Assembly (NCBI GenBank): GCA_005776885.1
Contig: SXOD01000052.1
Coordinates: 1-64,000 of the forward strand
Direction of reading: 5' to 3'
Source of the DNA: Planctomycetia bacterium
GTDB taxonomy: Bacteria > Planctomycetota > Phycisphaerae > Phycisphaerales > SM1A02
DNA length: 64,000 nucleotides
Each line of letters begins with the position of its first letter. The first letter of the stretch is position 1. A program made the position numbers and the translations under genes. Under the pieces are notes generated by a model that was not told where the DNA came from, made no database searches, and saw only the letters and a list, made by a program, of their open reading frames with translations. This document shows, in pieces, positions 22,887-31,637 of the stretch.

Positions 22887-24704
22887 CTACTTCATCCTCT
22901 CGATGATGGCCTGAAGGTCGGGACGGATGGGTGCCCGTTGGCGGCGGTCGATGTCCATCGAGCCATCATCGGCACGCCTGGCCACCAAGTTGAACCCGGT
23001 GCACTCCTCGCTCTTGGCGGGGAAGTCCTCGCGGAAGTGGCCGCCTCGGCTCTCGGGCCGCAGGAGCGCGGACTTGGTGATCATCTCGCTCACATGGAGC
23101 AGGTTCCGAAGGTCGATCGCCGTGTGCCAGCCGGGGTGGTATTCGCGGTGACCCGACACGCCGCATTTCGCGGCACGAGCTCGCAGCGAATCCAGGTGGC
23201 CAAGCGCCTCCTCCAGCTCCGACTTGGTCCGCACCATGCCGACCAGGCGTTGCATCACATCCTGCAAGTCGCTCTGGATCGCGTAGGGGTTCTCGCCGTT
23301 GGGACGATCGAAGGGCGCCAGCGCGCGAGCCGTCTCCGCTTCCACCTGCGCACTGTCCACGGGAGCCGCACCGTGTTCCTTGGCCCAGCGCGCGGCGTGC
23401 TCGCCGGCGCGCTTGCCGAAGACCACCAGGTCCGAGAGGGAGTTGCCGCCCAGTCGATTGGCACCGTGCAAGCCAGCCGCCACCTCGCCCGCGGCGAAGA
23501 GGCCGGGCACGGAAGACATCTGCGTGTCGCCATCGACGCGGACGCCGCCCATGCAGTAGTGGGTGGTCGGGCCGACCTCCATCGCTTCCTTCGTGATGTC
23601 CACGCCGGCCAGCTGCATGAACTGGTGGTACATCGATGGGAGCTTCTTCTTGATGTGCTCCTCGCCGTTGGGCACTCGCGACTTGATCCACGCGATGTCC
23701 AGGAAGACGCCTCCGTGCGGCGAGCCGCGTCCAGCCTTCACCTCGCGGTTGATGCAGCGGGCGACATGGTCGCGAGTCAGCAGTTCGGCGGGGCGCTGCG
23801 CGCTCTTGTCGCCACAGACATACCGCCACGCCTCTTCCTCGTCGAGGGCAACCTGATTCTTGTAGGCCTCGGGGATGTCGTCCCACATGAAGCGACGACC
23901 CTCGCTGTTGCGCAGGGCACCACCCTCGCCACGAACGCCTTCGGTCACCAGGAGTCCGCGCACGCTGGGCGGCCAGACCATCCCGGTGGGATGGAACTGG
24001 ATGAACTCCATGTCCATGATCTCGGCGCCGGCCTCGTAGGCCAGCGCCTGGCCGTCGCCGGTGTATTCCCAGGAGTTGCTGGTGATTCGATACGCCTTGC
24101 CGATGCCGCCGGTCGCCAAGATGACCGCACCGGCGCGCCAGACGCGAAGGCGCCCGCGCTCGCGGTCGTAGCCAAGCACGCCAGCGATGCGACCGCCCGA
24201 CGTGAGCAGCGCCACGACCGTCATCTCCATGTAGACATCAAGTCCCTGGTGGACGCCGTGGTCTTGCAGCGTGCGGATCATCTCCAGGCCGGTGCGGTCG
24301 CCCACATGGGCCAGGCGCTGGTACCGGTGGCCACCGAAGTGCCGCTGGAGGATTCGACCATCCTTGGTGCGGTCAAACACCGCGCCCCAGGCTTCCAGTT
24401 CCCGCACCCGGTCTGGGGCTTCCTTGGCGTGATGTTCCGCCATCACCCAGTTGTTGAGGTAGCCGCCGCCGCGCATCGTGTCCGAGAAGTGCACTTCCCA
24501 GTTGTCTCGGTCGTCGACATGGCCCATCGCGGCCGCCATGCCGCCTTCGGCCATGACCGTGTGGGCCTTGCCGAGGAGCGACTTGCAGATGACGGCCACC
24601 TTGGCGCCGCCCGCAGAAGCCTCGATGGCCGCGCGCAGGCCCGCGCCGCCGGCGCCGATCACAATGACATCGTGTTCGTGGACAATCGCTTCGGGCACAC
24701 TCAT
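22887..24704 (-). CDS. sdhA: Succinate dehydrogenase / fumarate reductase flavoprotein subunit
   Basis: About 605 residues from MSVPEAIVHEHDVIVIGAGGAGLRA, the FAD Rossmann motif. KAHTVMAEGGMAAAMG provides the histidine that covalently holds FAD. PTTHYCMGGVRVDGD and LFAAGEVAAGLHGANRLGGNSL are conserved in SdhA/FrdA. GGAGG sits 8-10 nt before ATG 24704, and that ATG overlaps the anchor-subunit stop (ATGA), so this start is preferred to the ATG five codons upstream. Catalyses succinate-fumarate interconversion on the cytoplasmic face. Confidence 0.96.
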   Translation of the reverse strand: MSVPEAIVHEHDVIVIGAGGAGLRAAIEASAGGAKVAVICKSLLGKAHTVMAEGGMAAAMGHVDDRDNWEVHFSDTMRGGGYLNNWVMAEHHAKEAPDRVRELEAWGAVFDRTKDGRILQRHFGGHRYQRLAHVGDRTGLEMIRTLQDHGVHQGLDVYMEMTVVALLTSGGRIAGVLGYDRERGRLRVWRAGAVILATGGIGKAYRITSNSWEYTGDGQALAYEAGAEIMDMEFIQFHPTGMVWPPSVRGLLVTEGVRGEGGALRNSEGRRFMWDDIPEAYKNQVALDEEEAWRYVCGDKSAQRPAELLTRDHVARCINREVKAGRGSPHGGVFLDIAWIKSRVPNGEEHIKKKLPSMYHQFMQLAGVDITKEAMEVGPTTHYCMGGVRVDGDTQMSSVPGLFAAGEVAAGLHGANRLGGNSLSDLVVFGKRAGEHAARWAKEHGAAPVDSAQVEAETARALAPFDRPNGENPYAIQSDLQDVMQRLVGMVRTKSELEEALGHLDSLRARAAKCGVSGHREYHPGWHTAIDLRNLLHVSEMITKSALLRPESRGGHFREDFPAKSEECTGFNLVARRADDGSMDIDRRQRAPIRPDLQAIIERMK

Positions 24705-25552
24705 CCGACAATCCTCCAATCGGTCCAGATCCCCATGGAGCAGAGGCGGACATAGACATCACTGAAACCAACCCAGAACAGGCTCATCCACGCGAACAGC
24801 ATGTGACGCTGGTTGAGCCACGAGACGCGCTTCCACGCGGCGTGCTGGTGCTTGTGGCACGAGAAGCAATCCTGCCGGCCGCCGATCAGGTGACGCCAGC
24901 AGTGGCAGCCAAAGGTGTATGAACCGAGGAGCACCACATTCATCGTCAGCACCAATGAGCCGACGCTGATGCCGAAGTGCTTGGCGCCTTCGGCATCGAT
25001 CGACCAGAGCGACACCCACGCGTCGTATCCCAGGATCCCGATGAAGAGGATGGCGATGTAGAGCGCGTAGCGATGGGCGTTCTGGAGGATCAGCGGGAGC
25101 TTCTGCTCGCCGCGATACTTCGTCCCTCGGAAGCCCGGTTCACCGACGCCGCAGTTGCTGGGATCTCCCCAGAATGCCTTGTAGTAGGCGCCTCGGTAGT
25201 AGTAGCAAGTGAATCGGAAGAGGCCCGGGAACGGGAGGATGAAGAGGGCCGGGGAGAAGAGGAGATACGACGGCCACCACGCGGGCTGCTGCCCAAACCA
25301 GGCGTGGCCCGAGTGCAGCCCCGCCGCGTCCCACAGCACCGGGGAGTAGAACGGCGAGAGCAGCTGCTGGGCCCCTGGGTGCGTCGGACCGCCGGTGAAG
25401 TAGTTGTTCCCCTGGAGGGCGGCCCAGGTGGAGTAGACGATGAAAGCGCCAAAGCCGAGGAAGACGAGCGTGGGCTGTATCCACCAGCGGTCGATGCGGC
25501 GCGTTTCAAGGAAGCCGGGTGCTTGCGGCAGGGGCAGTGGTGCGCGTGTCAC
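24701..25552 (-). CDS. Succinate dehydrogenase membrane-anchor subunit (single large type)
   Basis: 283 residues and about five membrane helices (e.g. IQPTLVFLGFGAFIVYSTWAA, LLFSPALFILPFPGLFRFTC, YALYIAILFIGILGYDAWV, SVGSLVLTMNVVLLGSYTFG). It has conserved CYYYRGAYYKAFWGDPSNC, YRGEQKLPLILQNAHRYAL, GCHCWRHLIGG and a CFSCHKH motif. There is no separate sdhC/sdhD pair. Gene order anchor-A-B and the motifs recall Mycobacterium Sdh1 (Rv0249c-Rv0247c). Haem and quinone ligands cannot be assigned from sequence alone. Confidence 0.78.
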   Translation of the reverse strand: MTRAPLPLPQAPGFLETRRIDRWWIQPTLVFLGFGAFIVYSTWAALQGNNYFTGGPTHPGAQQLLSPFYSPVLWDAAGLHSGHAWFGQQPAWWPSYLLFSPALFILPFPGLFRFTCYYYRGAYYKAFWGDPSNCGVGEPGFRGTKYRGEQKLPLILQNAHRYALYIAILFIGILGYDAWVSLWSIDAEGAKHFGISVGSLVLTMNVVLLGSYTFGCHCWRHLIGGRQDCFSCHKHQHAAWKRVSWLNQRHMLFAWMSLFWVGFSDVYVRLCSMGIWTDWRIVG

Positions 25553-25583
25553 GGGGCGGGCAGGTTACAGCAATGGGTTCCCC

Positions 25584-25635
25584 GGTTGGAATGATGAGAA
25601 TCGACAGGAAAACGGTAGTTTCCCATCCGCCCAAC
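25584..25635. repeat. Decayed palindromic element Pal-3
   Basis: The left half GGTTGGAATGATGAGAATCGAC matches the family consensus at about 19 of 22 positions and the right end is CCGCCCAAC. The centre and right arm (AGGAAAACGGTAGTTTCCC) have diverged. It lies in the 97-bp gap between the sdh operon start and the upstream dockerin-like gene. Confidence 0.55.
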
Positions 25636-25649
25636 GGCCGCGGCTACGG

Positions 25650-26858
25650 CTACGGCCCGACGCCGTCGCAACTGCCCCACGAGGTGAGCAAGAGCGTGAG
25701 GTCCTGGCCGTTCACCTCGCCGTCGCCGTTGAGGTCGGCGGCGCAGGTGTCGCCGCTCGGGACGACCGTTGCCACGTAGGACATCGACCCGGAGCCACCG
25801 GATGGCACGAAGATGCCCATGACCGTCGTGCCGATGACCGTGTTGGCCGACGTGAGTTCGGCTCCGGGGTACGCGATGTCAGCCCACGCGGCCTCGCCAA
25901 GCGTCCCGTTTGGCAGGCGCGGCAGGTGGACCAGCGATGCCCCCAAGCCACCGTCCACGCTCACCCAGTCCGCGGCGAAGTTGTAGCCGCCGGACTCGTT
26001 GCCATTGATTCCCTCAAAGTGCGTGACGACGCTGGCGGCCGGCTGGTTGTGCGCGCTGAAGCTGCGAAAGTCGCTGGCGGTGTGCGTCACTCGATTCCAC
26101 CGGCAGATGAAGGCCTGGCTCAGCTCGGTCGGCTTGAAGGTGTGGTAGCCGCCGGCGATGGTGTAGTGCTCGGCATCGTCCTGCCAGATGCCGTAGATGG
26201 TGGTCCCGTCGGCGCCGGGATAGGAGAGGTCCCACGACTGGTGCGTCTCGATGTCGTAGACGAACGCGAAGCCGGTGGCAAGCCCCTTGATGTCGTAGTT
26301 GCCGATCGCCAGCTGCCCCATCGTGCTGTGCATGAAGCAATTGTTGTAGTTGGGGTGCGGCGGGGTGATCGTGGTCCACACGCCCCCGACGCCTGTGTCG
26401 GGCCCGCTGTAAAGGCACCCGATGTTGCGGCTGCCGGTGGACGATGCTTGGTAGATGCCGACCAGGCGAACGAGGTCGCCGGGGCCATCGGCGGGGCCAT
26501 AGATGGAGGTCGCCGTGACATCGGTCACACCCGCGCCAGCAAACACAAGTTCCGTCCACACGCCGTCGGCGCCGCCACCCGAGAGCGGGCCCTTGTAGAG
26601 GAAGGCGCTCGATGGAGCCGCAGCGTCACCGAGCGCACCACAGATGTACACGCTGGAGGAGCCCGCGATCCCGCGCACCCCTTGGATCGTCGCCGCCTCG
26701 CCGCACGGGCAGGCGAAGGTGCTGTAGGTGGTGTCGGCGGAGGCGGTTCGCGTGGGGGCGAAGACCGCGAGCGCACAGGCGACCGCGGGCACGGCGATCA
26801 GCAACGCTCGGCACGCCGGAATCCTGCGGCGGTGCGGTAGGTGGGAGTGTTTCAGCAT
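25650..26858 (-). CDS. Secreted protein with C-terminal dockerin-like domain
   Basis: About 402 residues from MLKHSHLPHRRR. A signal peptide (ALLIAVPAVACALAVFAPTRTASA) is followed by repeated segments of a beta-propeller-like layout (GVWTELVFAGAGVTD, GGVWTTITPPHPN, YGIWQDDAEHYTIAGGYH). The end CAADLNGDGEVNGQDLTLLLTSWG is one dockerin-like Ca-binding repeat typical of Phycisphaerae surface proteins. No catalytic motif. The long in-frame extension to 27470 is antisense to the chemoreceptor gene. Confidence 0.82.
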   Translation of the reverse strand: MLKHSHLPHRRRIPACRALLIAVPAVACALAVFAPTRTASADTTYSTFACPCGEAATIQGVRGIAGSSSVYICGALGDAAAPSSAFLYKGPLSGGGADGVWTELVFAGAGVTDVTATSIYGPADGPGDLVRLVGIYQASSTGSRNIGCLYSGPDTGVGGVWTTITPPHPNYNNCFMHSTMGQLAIGNYDIKGLATGFAFVYDIETHQSWDLSYPGADGTTIYGIWQDDAEHYTIAGGYHTFKPTELSQAFICRWNRVTHTASDFRSFSAHNQPAASVVTHFEGINGNESGGYNFAADWVSVDGGLGASLVHLPRLPNGTLGEAAWADIAYPGAELTSANTVIGTTVMGIFVPSGGSGSMSYVATVVPSGDTCAADLNGDGEVNGQDLTLLLTSWGSCDGVGP

Positions 26859-26969
26859 GATGGTCCAAGAAACTGTGCCATGAAATCCGCTCGATGCCAG
26901 TAATCCGGCCGAGAGTCGGCACGCAACGGCTGGTCGCAGCGCCCCGACCGCCCCTACGATGCCGCCCCC

Positions 26970-28625
26970 ATGACCTTTCGCCAGAAATTTGCTGCGCTTG
27001 GAATCCTCCTGATCGCCGGATTTGCGCTTGTCACATGGAAAACCCGTTCGATCATGGACGATGTAATGGTCAATGGGCCGCTCTATCACCAGGTGGTGCA
27101 GGGGCAGGACATCGTTGCGGACATTCTTCCGCCACCCAAGTTCATCGTGGAGGCGCACCTGCTGGCGTACCGGATCATCGATCGTCCACCGGGACCAGAC
27201 CGCGACCAACTCCTGGAGCGCTTCGAGGAGTGTCGGTCCGAGTTTGAAGATCGGCAGGTGCACTGGGCGAGGGAACTGGAGGGTGGACGCAATGGCACCG
27301 AGCGCGCCGAACCGAAATTGGTGGAGCAGCTGCTCCACACGTCCTACGAGCCGGCGGAGGAGTACTTCCAACTGGCTCAGGCGCGTTTCATTCCTGCGGT
27401 GGCCGCGGAAAATCCAAATGTCGCGCGCTCCGTGTTGGTGAAGGAAATGGAGCCGCTGTTCATCGCCCACCGCGAGGCGATCCAGCAGACTGTCGCTGCC
27501 GCGCGGTCGCTCATCGCTGAGAAGGAAGCCATGGCTGGCGCCGAAGTCGAGTCGGGCAGGGTGTGGTCGCTGGGCCTCGGGCTGGGAGTGCTGGGCGTGC
27601 TTGCCCTGGTCGCGTACCTGGCATTCAGGTCAGTGCTTCGTGCGATGGAACAGGTGACGCTGCGGATGAAGTCGATGGCCGAGGGCGAGGCTGACTTGAC
27701 CGCTCGGTTGGGGCTCAAGAGCAACGACGAAGTCGGTCGGCTCGCCCATCAGGTCGACGCGTTCGTCGCCAAGATCGGCGGCCTCGTGAAGAACGCGGCC
27801 GGGAGCACGGCGGCGCTGCGGGAGACCTGCCAGACGGTGGCGGAGACCAGCCGTTCACAGGAGTCCACGGTGCAGCAGTTTGGCGCATCCACGGCGCAGG
27901 TGGCCGCGGCCGTGCGCGAGATCAGCGCAACGCAGACGGAGCTGGTGTCGGCGATGGGCGATGTCCAGCGCGCGGCGCACGAGTCCGCGCAGACCGCCGT
28001 CGCCGGGCGGGATGGGCTGGGAGAGATGCGAGGCGCCATGCAGTCGCTGGCGGGGAGCAGTGCCTCGATCTCGGAGCGCCTCACCACGATCAACGATCGC
28101 ACGCAGGACATCTCCAGCATCGTCGTCGCCATCACGAAGGTGGCTGACCAAACCAACCTCTTGAGCGTGAACGCCGCGATCGAGGCCGAGAAGGCCGGCG
28201 ATGCGGGTCGAGGCTTCCTGGTGGTCGCACGCGAGATCCGTCGACTCGCAGACCAGACCGCGCAGGCCACGCTGGACATCGAACGCATGGTGGCGGCCAT
28301 GCAGGGAGCCGTGACGGCGGGCGTCATGGAGATGGACAAGTTCACTGCCGAAGTGCACCGACGCGTGGAGCAGATGGAGTCGATCAGCGCTGGGCTTGGC
28401 GGCGTGATCGACGGCGTCGCGGAAATGAAGGAGCGATTCACCACCGTCGGCGAGGGGATGAACAGCCAGGCCGTGGGCGCGCAGCAGATCAGCGACGCGA
28501 TGGCCAGCCTGAGCGGCAATGTCCGCACGACGGTCACCAGCTTGAGCGAGTTCACCGGCGCCGCGGAGCGGATGCGCGGGGCGGTGGCGACGCTGGACGC
28601 CGAGCTGGCGAAGTTCAGGGTGTAG
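26970..28625 (+). CDS. Methyl-accepting chemotaxis protein (WspA-like signalling tip)
   Basis: 551 residues. TM1 (about 8-24), a periplasmic helical sensor region of about 170 residues, TM2 (WSLGLGLGVLGVLALVAYLAF, about 200-220), HAMP (RSVLRAMEQVTLRMKSMAEGEADLTARL), then the signalling hairpin with tip ITKVADQTNLLSVNAAIEAEKAG and GRGFLVVAREIRRLADQT. The E-E-K tip variant is like WspA receptors. It would regulate CheA in chemotaxis or surface sensing; no che genes are in the window. The 3' end runs into a G-rich tandem repeat. Confidence 0.92.
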   Translation: MTFRQKFAALGILLIAGFALVTWKTRSIMDDVMVNGPLYHQVVQGQDIVADILPPPKFIVEAHLLAYRIIDRPPGPDRDQLLERFEECRSEFEDRQVHWARELEGGRNGTERAEPKLVEQLLHTSYEPAEEYFQLAQARFIPAVAAENPNVARSVLVKEMEPLFIAHREAIQQTVAAARSLIAEKEAMAGAEVESGRVWSLGLGLGVLGVLALVAYLAFRSVLRAMEQVTLRMKSMAEGEADLTARLGLKSNDEVGRLAHQVDAFVAKIGGLVKNAAGSTAALRETCQTVAETSRSQESTVQQFGASTAQVAAAVREISATQTELVSAMGDVQRAAHESAQTAVAGRDGLGEMRGAMQSLAGSSASISERLTTINDRTQDISSIVVAITKVADQTNLLSVNAAIEAEKAGDAGRGFLVVAREIRRLADQTAQATLDIERMVAAMQGAVTAGVMEMDKFTAEVHRRVEQMESISAGLGGVIDGVAEMKERFTTVGEGMNSQAVGAQQISDAMASLSGNVRTTVTSLSEFTGAAERMRGAVATLDAELAKFRV

Positions 28626-28669
28626 GGTGTGGGGCGTGGGGCGTAGGGCGTGGGGTGTAGGGCGTGGTC
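28610..28669. repeat. G-rich 7-14-bp tandem repeats over the chemoreceptor 3' end
   Basis: Units GGTGTAGGGTGTGGGGCG, GGCGTGGGGCGTAGG, GGCGTGGGGTGTAGG follow one another from the last codons of the receptor gene (stop TAG at 28623-28625) to 28669. They resemble degenerate duplicates of the stop region. Confidence 0.8.
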
Positions 28670-28688
28670 GCCCCGTCCGTCCCCCCCG

Positions 28689-28739
28689 GTTGGGCTGATC
28701 AGAATCGACGTTTTTTTGGTCGAATCTGATCAATTCAAC
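28689..28739. repeat. Palindromic element Pal-4 (T-loop orientation)
   Basis: GTTGGGCTGATCAGAATCGAC and GTCGAATCTGATCAATTCAAC enclose GTTTTTTTG. Intergenic, about 40 bp before the start of the dehydrogenase gene. Its plus strand reads GLIRIDVFLVESDQFN. Separated by 150 bp from Pal-5 in the same orientation. Confidence 0.92.
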
Positions 28740-28779
28740 GGGCTCCGGGATCAGGGTGAGAGTCCTACGCTTGTCAGCC

Positions 28780-31524
28780 ATGCCAACGGACGCTGCTCGT
28801 CGAGAACCCCTTCAATCGCTGGCGATCGGGGCTGTGGCGTTGTCAGTGCTCCTGGTGCCGTCCGCTGTGTGGCTGGTGGGTCATCGCCGTGAATTGATCG
28901 GAACGGACGGTTTTTTGGTCGATTCCGATCAATCCAACGGGATGGACCGCACTTCCCGTCCCCGCCCGCTCACGATTCCCCTCACCGGCGGCGACGCCTC
29001 GCGCGGGATCGCCGCGCCCGAGGGCTTCGTCGTGGAGCAGGTCTACGGTGTTCCGGCGGGGGACGACTCCCTCGTGTGCCTGGCATTCGATCCCCAGGGA
29101 CGCATCCTCACCGGCGCGCAATACGCGGGGATCGTGCGGATCGATCTGGGCCGCGGCGCGCCTGGGGCCGCGCCTGGGTCCCCGCCTCCAACCGAATCCC
29201 TTCCGCTGACTGACGGGACACCGTGCCCACTCCGAAGCGTGCAGGGCCTGGCCTTCACTGGCAACGACCTCTTCGCCGTGACCGGAGCAATGGCTGACCA
29301 ACCCGCGGGCCTCTGGAAACTGCGCGATCCTGAGGGCGACGGCGTGTTCTCCATGCCGGAGATCTGGTGCGAGTTCACCGGACAGATGGGCGAACACGGA
29401 CCGCACCAGATCGTGGTCGGTCCCGATGGCTGGATCTGGCTCGCGGCTGGGAACCACACGGACATGCCGGGACCGGCGGGTTCGCGCGTGCCGCTTGTCT
29501 TTGCCGAAGATCGACTTGGCAAGCGACTGTGGGATCCCAACGGCCACGCCGTCGGCCTCACCGCACCGGGTGGATGGATCATGCGTTTCGATCCCACGCG
29601 CGACGCACGCGAGTTGGTCGCGGTCGGCTTTCGCAACCCGGTCGATCTCGCGTTCGGCCCGCACGGCGAAGCATTCACCTACGACGCCGACATGGAGTGG
29701 GACATGGGCATGCCCTGGTATCGACCCACGCGAGTGAACCATGTCGTGAGCGGGGTCGATTTCGGCTGGCGCAGCGGCTCCTGGAAGTGGGGCGATTGGT
29801 ACCCCGATTCGCTTGGCAGCGTGGTGGACATCGGGCCCGGCTCACCGTGCGGCGTGCTGTGGAGCGATGACCTTCAGTTTCCCGAACCCTGGCGAAGCAG
29901 CCTCTTCCTCCTGGACTGGACCTTCGGCACGATGTATGCGTGCGCACTCACGCCCGACGGCGCAACATGGAACGCGGAGCCAACCGTCTTCCTCACGGGT
30001 TCGCCACTTCCATTGGTGGACGCGGTCGCGGGGCCGGATGGCGCGATGTATGTCGTGACGGGTGGGCGTCGATTGCCCAGTGCGATCGAGCGCTTGAGGT
30101 GGACGGGCGGTGAGGTGGGCGTCGCCGCCGCGCCCGCCGCCGAAACGGCTGAGGCGTCCCAGCGCAAACAGCTCGAATCGCTCCACAAGCCCGCAGAGGA
30201 CATGCCGGCATTGCTCGCCCAGCTTGAGCCAGCGCTCGCTTCCGAGGATCCAGCCATCCGCGGCGCCGCTCGCATCGCGCTGGAGCACCAAGCGGCGTCG
30301 CGTTGGGGTGCGTGGGCGTTGTCGCCTGATCGAGCCACCCCGCGCGCCACGATCCGGGCCTGCCTCGCACTCGCGCGGTGCGGAGAGTCGCAGGAGGTGG
30401 AGGCTGCGCGGGCGCGATTGCTATCGATGCCGCTCGCTGAGCTCCCGCGAGACGACCGCGCTGATGCCTTGCGTGCGATCGCGGTGACCTGTGCGCGAGT
30501 CACGCCAACGACGGAGTCCGCGCTCGTGATGCGGCGGGTGCTGGAGCCCTTGTTCCCCGCGCGCGACCCCGCGATCGACGGCGAACTGGTGGAACTCCTC
30601 GTCGCGGCGGAGAGTCGTGAGGTGGTGACTCGAGCACTGGACCTTGTGGGCACCCGCACGCCGGCCGTCGCATCGAATGACGCCGCGCAGGCCGCGCTCG
30701 TCGCGCGAAATGCGCAGTATGGCCGCGATGTGGAGAGAACCACTCGCACGCGCCCGCCCACGGAGGACATTCGCCTCATGGCCGCGATTCGACTGTCCCG
30801 CGTGGGATGGAACGGGCCGCTTCGCGATCGATACGCCGCGTGGTTCGCAGTGCACGCTGGCGCGCAGGGTGGCAACTCCTACGCTGGTTTCATCGAGCGC
30901 ATCAGGAAGGAGGCGGGCGAGTCGATTCCCATGACGGCCGCCGAGCGCGCGCAGTTTGAGCGGCTGTCGTCGCCCGCAGCGATCGAGGCATCTGGTTCCG
31001 TGCACCCGCCACAAGGTCCGGGACAGCAATGGACCACCGCGTCGCTCGCCGCGGCGATGCGTTCGAGCAGCGGCGCCGAGCCCAGCGCTGCGCAACTCAC
31101 CCGTGGCCGCGAACTCTTCGTCGCCGCGCTGTGCGCATCGTGCCATCGTGCAGGCGACGTCGGCGGTGCCTCCGGCGTGGGCGGGCCGGACCTCACCACG
31201 CTGGCCGGCCGATTCTCCATCGACGATCTCGCGCGCGCGATCTGCGAGCCCGCCGCGACGGTGAGTGACCAGTACCAATTTACGGAGGTCACGATGCGCG
31301 ACGGGTCGGTGATCGTCGGTCGCATCGTCGAGGAGTCTCCCGCGCGCGTGATCGTGATGGAGAGCTTGCTGGCACCGGACGCGGCCCGCGAAATCGATGC
31401 CTCGGACATCCAGTCGCGTCGCGTGTGGCCGGGGAGCCCCATGATGCCGGGCCTCCTGGACCGTTGCTCGCCCGACGAGGTGCGCGCCCTGGCTGCGTTT
31501 CTTGGATTGCGACCAGGCACCTGA
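28780..31524 (+). CDS. Secreted multidomain dehydrogenase: PQQ/GSDH-type propeller, HEAT-like region and cytochrome c
   Basis: About 914 residues from ATG 28780 (MPTDAARREPLQSLAIG). A signal/anchor helix (LAIGAVALSVLLVPSAVWLVG, about 13-33) is followed by an in-frame palindromic element (residues about 37-53, ELIGTDGFLVDSDQSN). The propeller-like part (EGFVVEQVYGVPAGDD, PHQIVVGPDGWIWLAAGNHTD, VAVGFRNPVDLAFGPHGEAFTYDADMEWDMG) resembles membrane-bound dehydrogenases of planctomycetes. A helical (HEAT-like) middle precedes a cytochrome c with CASCH (785-789) and a C-terminal MPGLLDRCSPDEVRALAAFL helix. Substrate unknown. GTG 28756 is a possible longer start. Confidence 0.78.
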   Translation: MPTDAARREPLQSLAIGAVALSVLLVPSAVWLVGHRRELIGTDGFLVDSDQSNGMDRTSRPRPLTIPLTGGDASRGIAAPEGFVVEQVYGVPAGDDSLVCLAFDPQGRILTGAQYAGIVRIDLGRGAPGAAPGSPPPTESLPLTDGTPCPLRSVQGLAFTGNDLFAVTGAMADQPAGLWKLRDPEGDGVFSMPEIWCEFTGQMGEHGPHQIVVGPDGWIWLAAGNHTDMPGPAGSRVPLVFAEDRLGKRLWDPNGHAVGLTAPGGWIMRFDPTRDARELVAVGFRNPVDLAFGPHGEAFTYDADMEWDMGMPWYRPTRVNHVVSGVDFGWRSGSWKWGDWYPDSLGSVVDIGPGSPCGVLWSDDLQFPEPWRSSLFLLDWTFGTMYACALTPDGATWNAEPTVFLTGSPLPLVDAVAGPDGAMYVVTGGRRLPSAIERLRWTGGEVGVAAAPAAETAEASQRKQLESLHKPAEDMPALLAQLEPALASEDPAIRGAARIALEHQAASRWGAWALSPDRATPRATIRACLALARCGESQEVEAARARLLSMPLAELPRDDRADALRAIAVTCARVTPTTESALVMRRVLEPLFPARDPAIDGELVELLVAAESREVVTRALDLVGTRTPAVASNDAAQAALVARNAQYGRDVERTTRTRPPTEDIRLMAAIRLSRVGWNGPLRDRYAAWFAVHAGAQGGNSYAGFIERIRKEAGESIPMTAAERAQFERLSSPAAIEASGSVHPPQGPGQQWTTASLAAAMRSSSGAEPSAAQLTRGRELFVAALCASCHRAGDVGGASGVGGPDLTTLAGRFSIDDLARAICEPAATVSDQYQFTEVTMRDGSVIVGRIVEESPARVIVMESLLAPDAAREIDASDIQSRRVWPGSPMMPGLLDRCSPDEVRALAAFLGLRPGT
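28889..28938. repeat. Palindromic element Pal-5, inside the dehydrogenase coding sequence
   Basis: GTGAATTGATCGGAACGGACG and GTCGATTCCGATCAATCCAAC enclose a GTTTTTTG loop. In frame with the host gene it encodes ELIGTDGFLVDSDQSN, just after the N-terminal membrane helix. About 50 bp long. Confidence 0.92.
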
Positions 31525-31637
31525 GGCGGTGGGATATTCGAGTTGTTCTCGAACAACCAACCGCACCAAGGCGCGATTGCCTCGAGAATCACGCCACTCG
31601 CATGGCGCGGCCCGAAAGGTGGGCTACGCTGTGGAGC

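Noticed and set aside
28689-28739. Palindromic elements as Rho-independent terminators
   Set aside because: The T (or A) run is in the loop, not after the stem, copies occur in divergent promoter regions and inside a gene, and orientation is not tied to upstream genes.
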